NCBI GenBank assembly: GCA_036873755.1
Contig: JAVTVY010037101.1
Coordinates: 101,549 to 165,548, forward strand
DNA from: Hanleya hanleyi
Lineage: Eukaryota; Mollusca; Polyplacophora; Lepidopleurida; Hanleyidae
DNA: 64,000 bases
Reading direction: 5' to 3'
The position numbers were made by a program, and so were the translations under genes. The notes under the pieces are model-generated. The model had not been told where the DNA came from, did no database searches, and saw only the letters and a list, made by a program, of their open reading frames with translations. Positions 1-10,233 of this stretch are shown one piece after another (the first letter of the stretch is position 1; each line of letters begins with the position of its first letter).

Positions 1-525
1 CGACTTCCCTAACGACGCCCTGGATCCTCATACACAAGTATATGACTTAAATGTATGCAGATGATACTGTTCTGATATCAGAAACGATAGAAGGGCTGCA
101 AAATATGTTGGATCATTTGAAAGGTTACTGTAATACCTGGAACTTGACGGTTAATGTGGAAAAAACTAAAGTGTTGGTGTTTAGGAAGGGTTGGAAAAGG
201 AAAAACGACAAATGGAACTATGGGAGTGAAATAATTGAAGAGATCAATAGTTTAATTACCTAGGATGTCTATTCAATTATAATGGGCAGTTTCAAGTTAC
301 ACAGCAGAACAAGGCCTTGCAGGGTAAGAAAGCTATGATTAAGTAATTGTCGAAGATTACAAATTTCGAGCTGAATATAGAAACAAAGTTAAATCTCTTT
401 GATGTATGTTGGAAGTGTTTTGAATTATGGATGCGAATTTTGGGGCTTTCATCTGGGAAAAGATATCGAAGCCGTTCATATTAAATTTTGTAAGCGGATA
501 TTGGGATTAGGAAAAAACAGGTCTT
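1..525 (+). pseudogene. LINE ORF2 fragment: reverse transcriptase palm to C-terminal region
   Basis: The first 260 bases read as an RT segment beginning with the catalytic box YADDTVL, followed by the usual helix and a WNLTVNVEKTKVLVF stretch that is standard in LINE RTs. After a stop near 262, other frames continue the family into the thumb region (a GSVLNYGCEFWGFH-like stretch around 400-460, then FCKRILGLGKN around 490-520). The start lies off the left edge, and stops and frameshifts show that it is dead. The RT role is certain from the motif; the exact clade is not. The C-terminal style matches the LINE pieces inside the palindrome near 13.1-14.3 and 16.0-16.4 kb, so all may come from one family. 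Confidence 0.8.
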
Positions 526-566
526 TGTGTCGCTGAAAAGGCAAAAGTCTAGACACATTGTTACAA

Positions 567-925
567 TTACAACATATATAAGGGACGTGGGAAGAGGTGC
601 CGACACACTGACTGCATCACATGACTTCACAGAATAGTGTTTTGGTTAACCTATTCTAAAGCACATACCAAGAATCTAACGATTTGGGATACGTGTTGTA
701 TCTCAGGTACGCTTTTATTGTACCTGTTCATGTGGCAACTTGGATGATATGACCCCACGTCCCCTAGCACCGGCATAAGCGGTATTAGATACAAATCTAG
801 AGAGCTATGATGGAAATGCTCTGACAACTCGTATACTGGTAATTGGTGAGCTGTTTCGCTGTGACAACTCGTACATTGGAGATTGGTGAGCTGTATCGTC
901 GTCAGATGTAAATGACGGCATTTAA
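567..925 (-). repeat. PLE-like tail family, copy 1
   Basis: This repeat occurs several times in the window. Read on the minus strand it contains a central segment with a perfect 7-bp hairpin (704-726), a CCGG/CTAGGGGCCG core, and a terminal fold-back whose outer arms are ACAACACATAT-like and ATATGTGTTGT-like. It ends in TTGTAA. The hairpin, the flanking GTATCT and the CTAGGGGCCG core align with the 3' untranslated region of the Naiad copies. I infer that it is the 3' part of a related, otherwise unseen Penelope-like family. No coding sequence is visible. Confidence 0.55.
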
Positions 926-947
926 CACCAAAGACTAGTCTGTAAGG

Positions 948-1072
948 CCCGATGTCGACCCAGCATCAACTTCCCACAAATGCCAACATATATCAAAGAC
1001 CAAAAGGTCTGCACAGGAGGCGAGCCTCGGGGACGAAACGTCCACCAGCAGAATCTCGCCATATACAGGAAA
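948..1072. repeat. 125-bp repeat block, copy 1
   Basis: This block begins GCCCGATGTCGAC and is about 90% identical to 2467-2597. In both places it follows the 5'-truncated side of a minus-strand PLE tail, so it may belong to a retroelement or be a shared target. No function is recognised. Confidence 0.6.
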
Positions 1073-1075
1073 AAA

Positions 1076-1218
1076 TTACAACACATATAAGGGACGTGGG
1101 AAGAGGTGCCGACATACTGACTGCGTCACATGACTTCACAGAATAGTCTTTTGGCTAACCTATCCAAACCACATACCAAGAATCTAACGATTCAGGATAT
1201 GTGTTGTATCTCAGGTAC
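1076..1218 (-). repeat. PLE-like tail family, copy 2 (terminal fold-back only)
   Basis: This is a truncated copy with the complete terminal stem: 11 bp at 1078-1088 pair with 1197-1207. It breaks off inside the first hairpin and is joined directly to an inverted copy (1219-1543). Confidence 0.6.
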
Positions 1219-1543
1219 GCTTGTACGTCTCCAATGTACGAGTTGTCACAGCGAAACAGCTCACCAATTACCAGTATACGAGTTGTCAGAGCCTTTCCAT
1301 CATAGCTCTCTAGATTTGTATCTAATACCGCTTATGCCGGTGCTAGGGGCCGTGTGGTCATATCATCCAAGTTGCCACATGAACAGGTACAATAAAAGCG
1401 TACCTGAGATACAACACATATCACGAATCGTTAGATTCTTGCTATGTGCTTTAGAATAGGTTAACCAGAAGACTATTCTGTGAAGTCATGTGACGCAGTC
1501 AGTATGTCGGCACCTCTTCCCACTTCCCTTATATGTGTTGTAA
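1219..1543 (+). repeat. PLE-like tail family, copy 3 (inverted relative to copies 1, 2 and 4)
   Basis: This copy is in plus orientation. It contains the hairpin at 1384-1406, the terminal fold-back and the TTGTAA end at 1538-1543. Its last 85 bp are nearly identical to the insertion that breaks the Polinton capsid gene at 58421-58505. Copies 2 and 3 form a head-to-head junction. Confidence 0.6.
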
Positions 1544-1544
1544 T

Positions 1545-1773
1545 TTATTGTACCTGTTCGTGTGGCAACTTGGATGCTATGACCACACGGCCCCTAGCAC
1601 CGGCAAGCGGTATTAGATACGAATCTAGAGAGCTATGATGGAAATGCTCTGACAACTCGTATACTGGTAATTGGTGAGCTGTTTCGCTGTGACAACTCGT
1701 ACATTGGAGATTGGTGAGCTGTATCGTCGTCAAATGTAAATGACGGAATTTAACACCAAAGGCTAGTCTGTAA
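1545..1773 (-). repeat. PLE-like tail family, copy 4 (no terminal fold-back)
   Basis: This minus-orientation copy starts in the middle of the first hairpin and keeps the second one (CGTGTGG at 1559-1565 pairs with CCACACG at 1583-1589). It abuts the 3' end of Naiad copy A. Confidence 0.55.
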
Positions 1774-2467
1774 TTACAAGCGTCTAGTCCGTCATTCATA
1801 ATTCAGCCGTCGTCCATTAGAGAATATCCGCGTCCATAATCCAAAGACCTATTCCATTTTCCACATAACAGTATTAGCACCAAATTCAAAAAGACAATCA
1901 TAGTATACATAAACATAGGCTTGTTTCCTGCAAGAGAGAAGCGGTCAACAGTTTTCAATGATACCGGCAAGACATCATGATGTTCCAAAAATATCAAATC
2001 CGTATCGCTGATCAGTATTCTTAATCCATAATATTCGTTATAGAGTCGTCATCTAAAAAGAAGATGTATCTCAGTCACGCTTTGATTGTGACTGTTCATA
2101 TGAGTACCATGAGGATCTTGAAGTACATGGGTTCATACGGCCCCTAGCCCCGGGTTAAGCGGAATTAGACACAAGTTACGAAACGTAGCGCCATAGATCT
2201 TGCACGCTACGTTCGTATTTTGCTATCAGCATGCGATATGTATCGCCAAATTTGAGAAACTTTGAGTGGAGGCGCTTGGTGGAATAGCCCTGTTTTATAA
2301 GTTTCTGCAACAATGTTTTGTGACGTTGATTAAAATCATCACATTTAACACAGGATCTAGCAAATGCTACTAAGCGAGATATGTATACGCCATATGCAGG
2401 TCCCACTGGAATATTACTATCCAGAAAGGGATAGTTTACGATGTCGAAATTGTAATCATCTCTTTTG
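1774..2467 (-). mobile_element. Naiad-type PLE, copy A (5'-truncated)
   Basis: Minus-strand 3' part of the same element as copies B and D. It starts at the shared 3' terminus (TTACAAG on the plus strand) and includes the whole 3' untranslated region and about 95 codons of the RT C-terminus (ending SVQDLWRYVS, stop at 2176). It breaks off at 2467, as expected for a 5'-truncated retrotransposon. It is over 95% identical to copy B. Confidence 0.85.
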
Positions 2468-2597
2468 CCCGATGTCGACGCAGCATCAGCTTCCTACAAA
2501 TGCCAACATATATCAAAGACCAAAATGCCTGCACAGGGAGCGGGCCTCGGGGACGAAACGTCCATCAGCAGAATCTCGTCATATACAGGAAAAAATC
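2467..2597. repeat. 125-bp repeat block, copy 2
   Basis: Second copy of the block at 948-1072, directly joined to the truncated end of Naiad A. Positions 2598-2734 are unique and show nothing recognisable. Confidence 0.6.
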
Positions 2598-2734
2598 CCC
2601 AGACTTGGCTATTGTATGCATATTCTCGTGCTTCTTAGATGGAGTATGAACCAAAAAACGCTACAAATGTTTCAGTATTATCAGAACTTGGAAGGGTACC
2701 AATGATAATGATCAGAAAATCTAGAATAATTAAG

Positions 2735-3027
2735 TGTAACAGAGGTCTGTTAGGGTCAATGGTTTAAAGGCGAAGTCACTCATAGAACTTGAAGCAGGTT
2801 TATAGACAATTTAAAGTTTAACACAGAAACACACAGGAACAAATATACTAAATCGGAACTCCTGGTGACTAAAGTTGGTATTCCAAAAACTAAAGATGAC
2901 AATTTCTGCAGATTTGGATATCCATAAAACTGATTGTGACCATGGCGGATCTTGTATTTATAGGAGGAATGTGACGTAAACGCACGATAACTAACAACAG
3001 AGAAACACAAGTTGAAACAGAGCAATA
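2735..3027 (-). repeat. 3' LTR, distal half (TSD side)
   Basis: About 92% identical in direct orientation to 22677-22970. It stops at GCAATA, the site where the palindromic element inserted. Confidence 0.85.
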
Positions 3028-3229
3028 GTAGTGGTTGTTTAGCCGGTTCTGGCCCAATGTATTATGTAATAATCCCGCTCCCTACTTTTTTGTTACTTAA
3101 TATGTATTGCTCCCTAATTTTTTACATACTATGTTTTGTTACTTATAAGTATTGCTCCCCGTTTTCATATGTAAGTTATAGAGCATCACCTCAGTTCTAT
3201 TTTTAGATCATGACATTATTGGGAAAACC

Positions 3230-3350
3230 CTTAGGGTCGGAAGGGTGACATTTTGACCTGGATGTGACCTTTGACCCGCGCACACAATCCCGGATAATCC
3301 GCGCGCGCGTCCGGATAACACGCGCGCGCTGCGTGCCGGCCCGGTGATAC
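3230..3350. other. GC-rich CpG block near the element tip
   Basis: Runs of CGCGCG alternate with CCGGATAA in an otherwise AT-rich arm. The mirror copy is at 20555-20675. A block of similar composition lies at 56515-56610. A regulatory or terminal function is possible but unproven. Confidence 0.5.
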
Positions 3351-3459
3351 ATAATATGTAGTATCCCCTGTTACTTAATATCTAATGCTCATTGTTATTT
3401 AATACTCCTTGTGTTCATATGTAAGTTCTATTTTTAGAGCATCACCTCAGTTCTATTTT

Positions 3460-3800
3460 TAGATCATGACATCATTAGGAAAACCCCTGTTCTATTGTTA
3501 TTGCCTGCTCCTTTGTCTTTAGTTCTCGACAAGTACAGACGCGTCTAGGCAGACTCCCCACAAACGAAGAGCGATGAATCACGCTATCGATTGTCTTCAT
3601 AGCTAAAATTTTATCTGCCCACAGTATTGCGAAAAGCCGTGTTCTTTTGTTATTGCCTGCTCCTTTGTCTTTAGTTCTCGACAAACGTGCCCCCGTGGTG
3701 AGTCATACTATTGTTAATACTCCTGCCCCTTTGTCTTTAATTCTCGACAAGTACAGACGCGTCTAAGCAGAACGATGGACTCCCATGAATCAGTCTGTGA
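3460..3800. repeat. Subterminal repeats with the palindrome AGACGCGTCT
   Basis: Several copies of a roughly 70-120-bp unit containing TTAGTTCTCGACAAGTACAG followed by the perfect 10-bp palindrome AGACGCGTCT. Related units occur at about 9370-9440, 10010-10220, 10795-10900, 12470-12660 and 13620-13690, and mirrored in the right arm. Repeated short palindromes of this kind resemble protein-binding sites. Confidence 0.6.
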
Positions 3801-4149
3801 ATGTGTAAGGCACCGTTTCCAATTATCGTTCGCGAATGAATCGTTTATTTCGTCAAATTTTCTCGAAGTCGCGATTTTCCAAGGCGCGAGGGAATGTTTT
3901 TTTTTCTTCAAAATAAACGATTCATTCGCGATCGCTGTTCGAATGGTTTTTTTTTCTGCTGGCAATCGTTTTTCAATCGGGAAAATTCTCGCGAATAAAA
4001 AGCGATATCGCGATTCAATCGCTTTTTAATCGAGAAAATATAAACGATTGAAAAAAAAACGATTGAGGATTATAGCCGAAAGTAGTACGCCATTGGTTCA
4101 GCCTGACTGACCCGCATACACGTTCGAGTTTCTAACACTTCAGTCAGAC

Positions 4150-4158
4150 TATATAAAG
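4150..4158 (+). promoter_or_regulatory. TATA-like box inside the Harbinger-like element
   Basis: TATATAAAG lies 90 bp before the ATG of the small ORF at 4248. The spacing allows a 5' UTR of about 60-70 bases. No further promoter evidence. Confidence 0.3.
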
Positions 4159-4247
4159 TTCGATCATTTTTTCTTCTTCCTTTTCCATTCTTTGCCTAGT
4201 GTAAAACTATAGCGTGTTTCTGTACAGTTGGCGGTTATATAGATACG

Positions 4248-4430
4248 ATGGGGATATTGAAAGAAATTGAAAAAAAATATCTATATATATACATAGGAAT
4301 AATGGTTATGCATATAATTATAACTTCATATTTACATATATTTTGTACGGGACACAGACCCGGATATGGTCAGATTGGGTCATTTGCACTTGCAATTTCG
4401 TCTATTATTTTGGGTATTTCTGTGTTTTAA
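4248..4430 (+). CDS. Possible 60-residue two-segment membrane protein
   Basis: An ATG-started ORF of 60 codons in the unique centre of the Harbinger-like element. It has a hydrophobic stretch at about residues 11-33 (YLYIYIGIMVMHIIITSY) and another at about 43-60 (GSFALAISSIILGISVF), separated by a short polar loop with GHRPGYG. A TATA-like box lies upstream. I do not recognise a family. A short hydrophobic ORF in AT-rich DNA can arise by chance, so this is weak. No ribosome-binding context or homologue in the window supports it. Confidence 0.25.
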   Translation: MGILKEIEKKYLYIYIGIMVMHIIITSYLHIFCTGHRPGYGQIGSFALAISSIILGISVF

Positions 4431-5879
4431 AGCTGGTATTATTCCAGATTTCTTGTGTAGTATTTTCGTGAACGTTTTTGGCATCTGTGCGGGCTGAAAT
4501 TTTGAGTTGATTCGTCAGATTTTCGCTGTACGCGTGGTTTTTTGTCCTACGATCACCATTCTCCTTGTGTATGTAGATGGCGCTGTATTGAATATAACAT
4601 TGTCATAGGGGTTTTGAGTCTTCGAAAGCACTTAATTATTAATATATAGCACGGGCTATTTGTAAAAATTTTCACAACTGGTTAATCCAGTAAGAGATGA
4701 AATTATATACTATTCAGTTGGTTTTTGGCTTGAGCTTCCCTTTGGAATCATTCATAGTTCATTTATCAAAATATAAAATAAAAATAAAAAGTATTGTAGA
4801 TATGCGAATCCAACCGTTATATGCGATTCAATCACCATTGTGATATGTATTTGATATAAATATGAAATCACTGCCGCGAATATTCTTATAATAAATAAAA
4901 TTAACTTGATGGTGATTTTTGAACTTATTCACATCTCAATAGTTTAAAAACTGTACCAAAACATGAATGGATACCCTTTCCTAATGTATGTTTTACTATA
5001 ACAAAATATACATATTTAATTACACTATTTTTCACCTGAATTAACCTAGAAATTCTCGGCTGGAGGGCTAAGCTGTTCTGGGTTATCGCCATGCGCCCAT
5101 TCACACCTCTATGAAGCCTGTGCCGTAATCATTCTGATAATGCAATCAACGACGAACTCAAATCCACTTATGACCTGTACCCGGTATTTACAAAACAAGA
5201 TATTGTGACTATCACCCTGTATTGTTTATACCAAGTTGCATGAATATATGAGGAAATTATCGAAAGTATGAAGGGAATGACTGAACATTAATACATTGTC
5301 GACTCACACGATTATTGAATAAACATGTAATTTTGTCATTTACGCTTCGCCAGAGTAAATCTGAGCGCGAACGTCACAGGAAGCATGGTACAGGTACATG
5401 TATAGATATTTCCAGCATACGCCCTACTTCGGCTTGTAGGAGACTATAGATCGTGAATCATATATATTATTCGGTTATCTTGCGCATTTATACAGTATAG
5501 TATAGTAATATAGGTTTTTCCATCGACAAATCCGCAATCAACATTACATGTAGTTCCCAGTTCGCGGATAGAGCGGCGTACGACGGCAACACGGCCTATG
5601 TGTCAAATATCACTCCGCCTCACGATTCTCTCGCGCCTTGAAAAAAGACGATTCTCTCGCGATTGAAGATTCGCGATTAAGAACGGATCGCGCATGGGTA
5701 AACGATTCAAAAACGATATCGCGAGAGAATGTTTTTTTCCAGAAAAGGTTCAATCGTTTTTTCTCATTTTTTTTCTCGATATCCTCGCGACTGATTCGCG
5801 ACTGATCGTTTTTCAATCGAGAAAATTGAAGAAAAATCGCGACTGAAGAAAAAACGATTAATGGAAACGATCCCTAAGT

Positions 5880-6205
5880 ATATGTAGTGATTGTTAGTGA
5901 TTATGTGATTGCATCAGTGATTTAGTGATTGCATCAGTGTATGATTATGTAAATGATTGCATCAGTGATTGTATGATTATGTAAATGATTGCATCAGTGA
6001 TTTTGTGATTGCATCAGTCATTGTATGATTATGTAAATGATTGCATCAGTGGTTTTGTGATTGCATCAGTGATTGTATTATTGTGTAAATGATTGCATCA
6101 GTGATTTTGTGATTATGTAAATGATTCCATCAGTGATTTTGTGATTGCATCAATTATTTTCTGATTGTATCAGTGAATTTGTGATTGCATCAGTGAGTTT
6201 GTGAA
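5880..6205. repeat. Minisatellite of TGATTGCATCAG units, left arm
   Basis: Tandem units of 12-45 bp built from GATTGCATCAGTGATTTTG and GATTATGTAAAT. The mirror array in the right arm is at about 19760-20095, so the array predates formation or homogenisation of the arms. Confidence 0.8.
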
Positions 6206-6218
6206 AGATTGAATGAAT

Positions 6219-6618
6219 TACAAGCGTCTAGTCCGTCATCCATAATCCAGCCGTCGTCCATCAGAGAATATCCGCGTCCATAATCCAAAGACCTATTCCA
6301 TTTTCCACGTAACAGTATTAGCACCAAATTCAAAAAGACAATCATAGTATACATAAACATAGGCTTGTTTCCTGCAAGAGAGAAGCGGTCAACAGTTTTC
6401 AATGATGCCGGCAAGACATCATGATGTTCCAAAAATATCAAATCCGTATCGCTGATCAGTATTCTTAATCCATAATATTCGTTGTAAAGTCGTCATCTAA
6501 AGAATGATGTATCTCAGTCACGCTTTGATTGTGACTGTTCATATGAGTACCATGAGGATCTTGAAGTACATGGGTTCATACGGCCCCTAGCCCCGGGTTA
6601 AGCGGAATTAGACACAAG
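6219..6618 (-). other. 3' region of Naiad B with conserved hairpins and a short open frame
   Basis: This region is present in all five Naiad copies. It carries two hairpins (6515-6537 and 6540-6582). Further downstream an open frame encodes a hydrophobic segment around MFMYTMIVFLNLVLILL; a conserved TGA precedes it and it has no ATG near its beginning. Whether it is translated is unknown. Confidence 0.6.
6515..6582 (-). other. Conserved RNA hairpin pair in the Naiad 3' region
   Basis: Hairpin 1 has stem CAGTCAC (6515-6521) pairing with GTGACTG (6531-6537) and a 9-base loop. Hairpin 2 has TATGA (6542-6546) pairing with TCATA (6576-6580) plus an inner CCATG/CATGG stem. The unnamed tail family has the same hairpins with compensatory changes (704-726, 1384-1406, 1559-1589). 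Confidence 0.65.
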
Positions 6619-9199
6619 TTACGAAACGTAGCGCCATAGATCTTGCACGCTACGTTCGTATTTTGCTATCAGCATGCGATATGTATCGCCAAATTTGAGA
6701 AACTTTGAGTGGAGGCGCTTGGTGGAATAGCCCTGTTTTATAAGTTTCTGCAACAATGTTTTGTGACGTTGATTAAAATCATCACATTTAACACAGGATC
6801 TAGCAAATGCTACTAAGCGAGATATGTATACGCCATATGCAGGTCCCACTGGAATATTACTATCCAGAAAGGGATAGTTTACGATGTCGAAATCGTAATC
6901 ATCTCTTTTGTCATAAAGTCGACGAGAGAGAATGCCCGCTTCATTTTTATAGAGATAGAGATCTAAATAAGATGTGCCTGTAGGGCTATCTGTAGTTTCT
7001 TTCAAATCCAGTGAAGGCGGATATATATCCTTCACTGCGTCATGTATATAGCGATTATCCACGGCGAGAAGATCGTCTATATAGCGTTTGGTGAATGAGA
7101 AGGAACGGGCTTTGAATGGATCGGTTTTTGAAAACGCCTGCATATAGTCATATTCATAAGAGAACAGATACAGGTCGGCCAACAGGGGTGCACAATTAGT
7201 ACCCATTGGAATACCTATATGCTGCTGATATATTGTGTTGCCAAATTTCACATAGATATTTTTAATGAGAAATTCAAGCAACTCTATAAACAAAGAAACA
7301 TCCCATGAATGATATCTCTTGAATGTAGTCGAGCTAAAGAATGCTTTATGGCTTCCGACATTAATATATCTACGATCAGTTTTCTTGAACACAGATACTA
7401 TTAATGAACTTAGACGATCAATAAGGTCCTGATGAGGGATTGTAGTATAGAGAGTCGAGAAATCACATGTGGATACATGTCTGTACGGTATGTGAACTTT
7501 AGCATCAAGCTCTTCCGTAAGACATTTTGAGTTTTTCAATATTCACATACATTCAACGCCAGAGTTCTTAGAAATAGTGGCGCAATACCTTTCCCAAAAT
7601 GCTTTTACCTCCTGAAGGGCCCTCGTCAATAGGGTTGAAAGAAGCTTGGTGGTGCAGCTTCTAGAACCAGCTATGAATCTAGCTTTGTATGGTGATTTAT
7701 GCATTTTGGGAGTCCAGTATATTTTTGGTATGTCGTTATGATTGGTTGGAAGACAAATACCTCTTTCCCTGAGAAACTTTTTGTGATTGTTAAATGAATC
7801 TTCCAGAGTAAATGCAGTTTGGGAGTAAGTAGACGTATTTGATGAAGATATGTCTAGACTCAATTCTTTAACCAGCACCTGGTAATAGTAATATTTACAT
7901 ATGAATATTATATAATTCGGAGCTTTGTCTGCTGGGACTATGACGAATTTACTCTGGAGATTTGCTAGAATTTCTTGCGAATTGAGGTTTCTCAGAACTT
8001 GTTTTGCTTGGGGAAGAGTACTTCTGTCAATATGGCGGATTGTTTCAACGACCTTGCTCTTGGTGAGGTCCAGCCAATCAGCGAGTACTGTAGGTTCAAC
8101 TTTTTCTCGCTTAGACCAATCAATAACGTACTGTTCCAATGCAGACAGGACTATCTTCTGGTCGGCCTTCAGATTTATTCTTCTTGGCTCTCTATATTTA
8201 GGTCCTTTCATCAGGAGTAATTTCAGATCCTTATCACTCACCACATCAAGGTCACCAGTCACAATATGTTTGCATGGTGTATAGATAAAGTTCGACGATT
8301 CACAATCACAACTATAGCCTCCTGACGTGTATAAGTTCTAGTCAAACTCCTGGACAGCATTGGAGTACTTGAATATTTTGGTGGCTATAGATTTAGTGTA
8401 CTTATATGAAATGCAAGGAGGTTCTGTGAACTTAAAATAATTTGGTACAGCGTTGCGTACCTCTGGATCATTCAGGATTCGAGGTAAATTAATGATGTCC
8501 AGTCCTTTATCTAAGTAGTTGAGTTTCAAGAAAAGCCGATCTTGAGAGGTTTCGATTATGTTCACTGGACGATACAACCGAAAATACGCTATATCTTGAC
8601 AAACTTTAATGATTTTTGATGGTATTATATTTCCTGAAGACGCAGATTGTTGTATATCTCTGGCTATTTGATCTAAAGCTCTCAGAGGTAACGCATATAG
8701 AACTGTACGTAAGCTATGTATACTATTGGGTGTGTTAGTTAAACCCACTAAGTAATTTAAAGTGATATGATCGTGAATCATCGAACTATTAAACTTTCGC
8801 CAACCATGGCTGCGATGTCTCCGTTGATGGGGTTTAAATAGTTGGGTAATGTTGGATATATTTGAACGGCGGTTTGTAGCATTGCCGAACCCACTGACAT
8901 TATCATTTAAACCAAACGGAAACACTGACCTAAGTTCTAGCATCCAGAATAATTCCCGCTCTCGGATTTTTCTCTCAAATCCAAAAGGGGAATCCTTAGT
9001 AGATGGATAGACGACGTCTATGATCTGAATACTAAAGTTATCCCAGCCGTGGTCGGGTCCAGAAAAATGCCTACCTATAAGCAATTGCTTTTTCCTAACG
9101 GATTTTCTGTGACCGTTCACCCTAAGATGGAGTCTTTGGGTGGTCTTGCCAACATAATGTTGACCACACTTCTTACAGGAAACTAAATAAATACAGATA
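6619..9199 (-). pseudogene. Naiad B polyprotein: GIY-YIG endonuclease plus PLE reverse transcriptase
   Basis: Reading down from 9199, the frame opens at the GIY-YIG core (IYLVSCKKCGQHYVGKT), so the N-terminal part upstream of the nuclease is missing. A roughly 300-residue segment follows and ends at TAG (8338-8340), where copies D and E have TGG. The frame continues through CDC...C..H and TGDLDVVSDKDL, then the RT N-terminal part to a second stop, TGA at 7543-7545, again TGG elsewhere. The RT palm follows with FSTLYTTIPHQDL, GIPMGTNCAPLLADL and the catalytic YIDDLLAV, ending SVQDLWRYVS at 6619. Single-base nonsense changes at tryptophan codons argue for recent decay, not recoding. Known role of the family: target cleavage and reverse transcription of its own RNA. 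Confidence 0.85.
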
Positions 9200-9206
9200 A
9201 ATAAAT

Positions 9207-10000
9207 CCCTCATTACGCGGATTATTGAATGAATGAATGATTCCCTCATTATGCGTATTATTGCATTCAGTGATTGATTGAATCATTAATTAACTCGGTC
9301 ATCGGCTGGACTCACCTTGATACACGAAATTATCCCCTGAACTAAATTTAACAGCTATAACTGCCTAGTTTGATAAGTACAGACGCGTCTAAACAGAACA
9401 ATAAACAATAAACAAAGAGCCATGAGTCATACTCTACCTTGTCATCAATAGCTAAATTTTATTTGCCCACCTATACTATAATTCATGTTGTTTATCGGAC
9501 AGGTCCCATCCCATAACTAAAGATCTCTCCACAAAGGTCACAGCGTTTCCGCTTTTCGCTTTCTCTACTACTCATTCTGTCTGAATTGTATTACTATAGT
9601 CTACCCCCGCACGGTTCAATAGTAGCTCATTTAGAGCGAGGATAGTCCAATCATGCGTACATGATATTGCTTTCTTTCTATACTACTCACCCATTTTTCC
9701 CCCTCTCGTTAAATTCAGTCTGTATTATGTTTACTATAATGTCTGTATAATGTGACCGATTACAAGTGACTGAGTGACTAAATATCGCGGGGCATTTTGA
9801 AAATATAGAATAATTGTGCATAGTTGGAAGTCCTCTTTCGGAACATCTCTTTAGTCCCTAAAGGTATGTTTATCATCGTTGTCGGTTGATTTACTGGTTA
9901 ATGTATTAACCGTACTGGGGCGGTAGCGGATGCTTATTGTTTCGTTATTTAATACTCCTTGTGTTCATGTAAGTTCTGTTTATAGAGCAACACCTCAGTT
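9207..10000. other. Arm sequence without recognised gene
   Basis: Mirrors about 18960-19750 in the right arm. It contains subterminal repeat units with AGACGCGTCT (about 9380) but no ORF of note. Confidence 0.6.
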
Positions 10001-10233
10001 CTATTTTTAGATCATGACATCATTGGGAAAACCCCTGTTCTATTGTTATTACCTGCTCCTTTGTCTTTAGTTCTCGACAAGTTCAGACGCGTCTAGGCAG
10101 AACAATGGTCTCCTCATAAACAAAGAGTGGTGAGTCATACTAATGTTATTGCCTGCTCCTTCGTCTTTAGTTCTCGAAAAGTACAGACGCGTCTTTGCAG
10201 CACAATAGACTCCCCATAAACAAAGAGTGATGA

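Larger units (their letters stand above)
3809..5874. mobile_element. Harbinger-like DNA transposon (2,066 bp), non-autonomous
   Basis: The left arm has this extra segment and the right arm does not. It is flanked by TAA on both sides (3806-3808 and 5875-5877) where the right arm has one TAA. Its ends are imperfect inverted repeats, GGCACCGTTTCCAATTATCG against GGGATCGTTTCCATTAATCG, continuing inward as degenerate AATCGTTTTTTC-type repeats for about 250 bp on each side. A 3-bp TWA duplication with GGG-type ends is typical of PIF/Harbinger elements. No transposase is visible. Confidence 0.75.
6219..9203 (-). mobile_element. Naiad-type PLE, copy B (about 2.98 kb)
   Basis: Absent from the mirror position in the right arm, where the sequence runs through continuously; AAT is shared at both junctions (6216-6218 and 9204-9206). 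On the minus strand it encodes, in order, a GIY-YIG nuclease segment, a linker with a CDC...C..H motif, and a PLE reverse transcriptase, then a 400-bp 3' region. GIY-YIG ahead of RT distinguishes Naiad/Chlamys PLEs from canonical Penelope. The 5' end stops at the same nucleotide as copy D. Confidence 0.85.

Noticed and set aside
693..6600. Hammerhead ribozyme in the PLE tails
   Set aside because: PLEs often carry hammerheads, but no CTGANGA...GAAA core with a pairing stem II could be found on either strand. A CTGACGA and a GAAAC occur in the unnamed family, but the bases between them do not pair as required.
6619..9199. In-frame TGA in Naiad B as a possible selenocysteine codon, since some Naiads are reported as selenoproteins
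   Set aside because: The TGA at 7543-7545 and the TAG at 8338-8340 both replace TGG (Trp) of the other copies, so they are simple nonsense mutations. No UGA at a Cys-type position was found.
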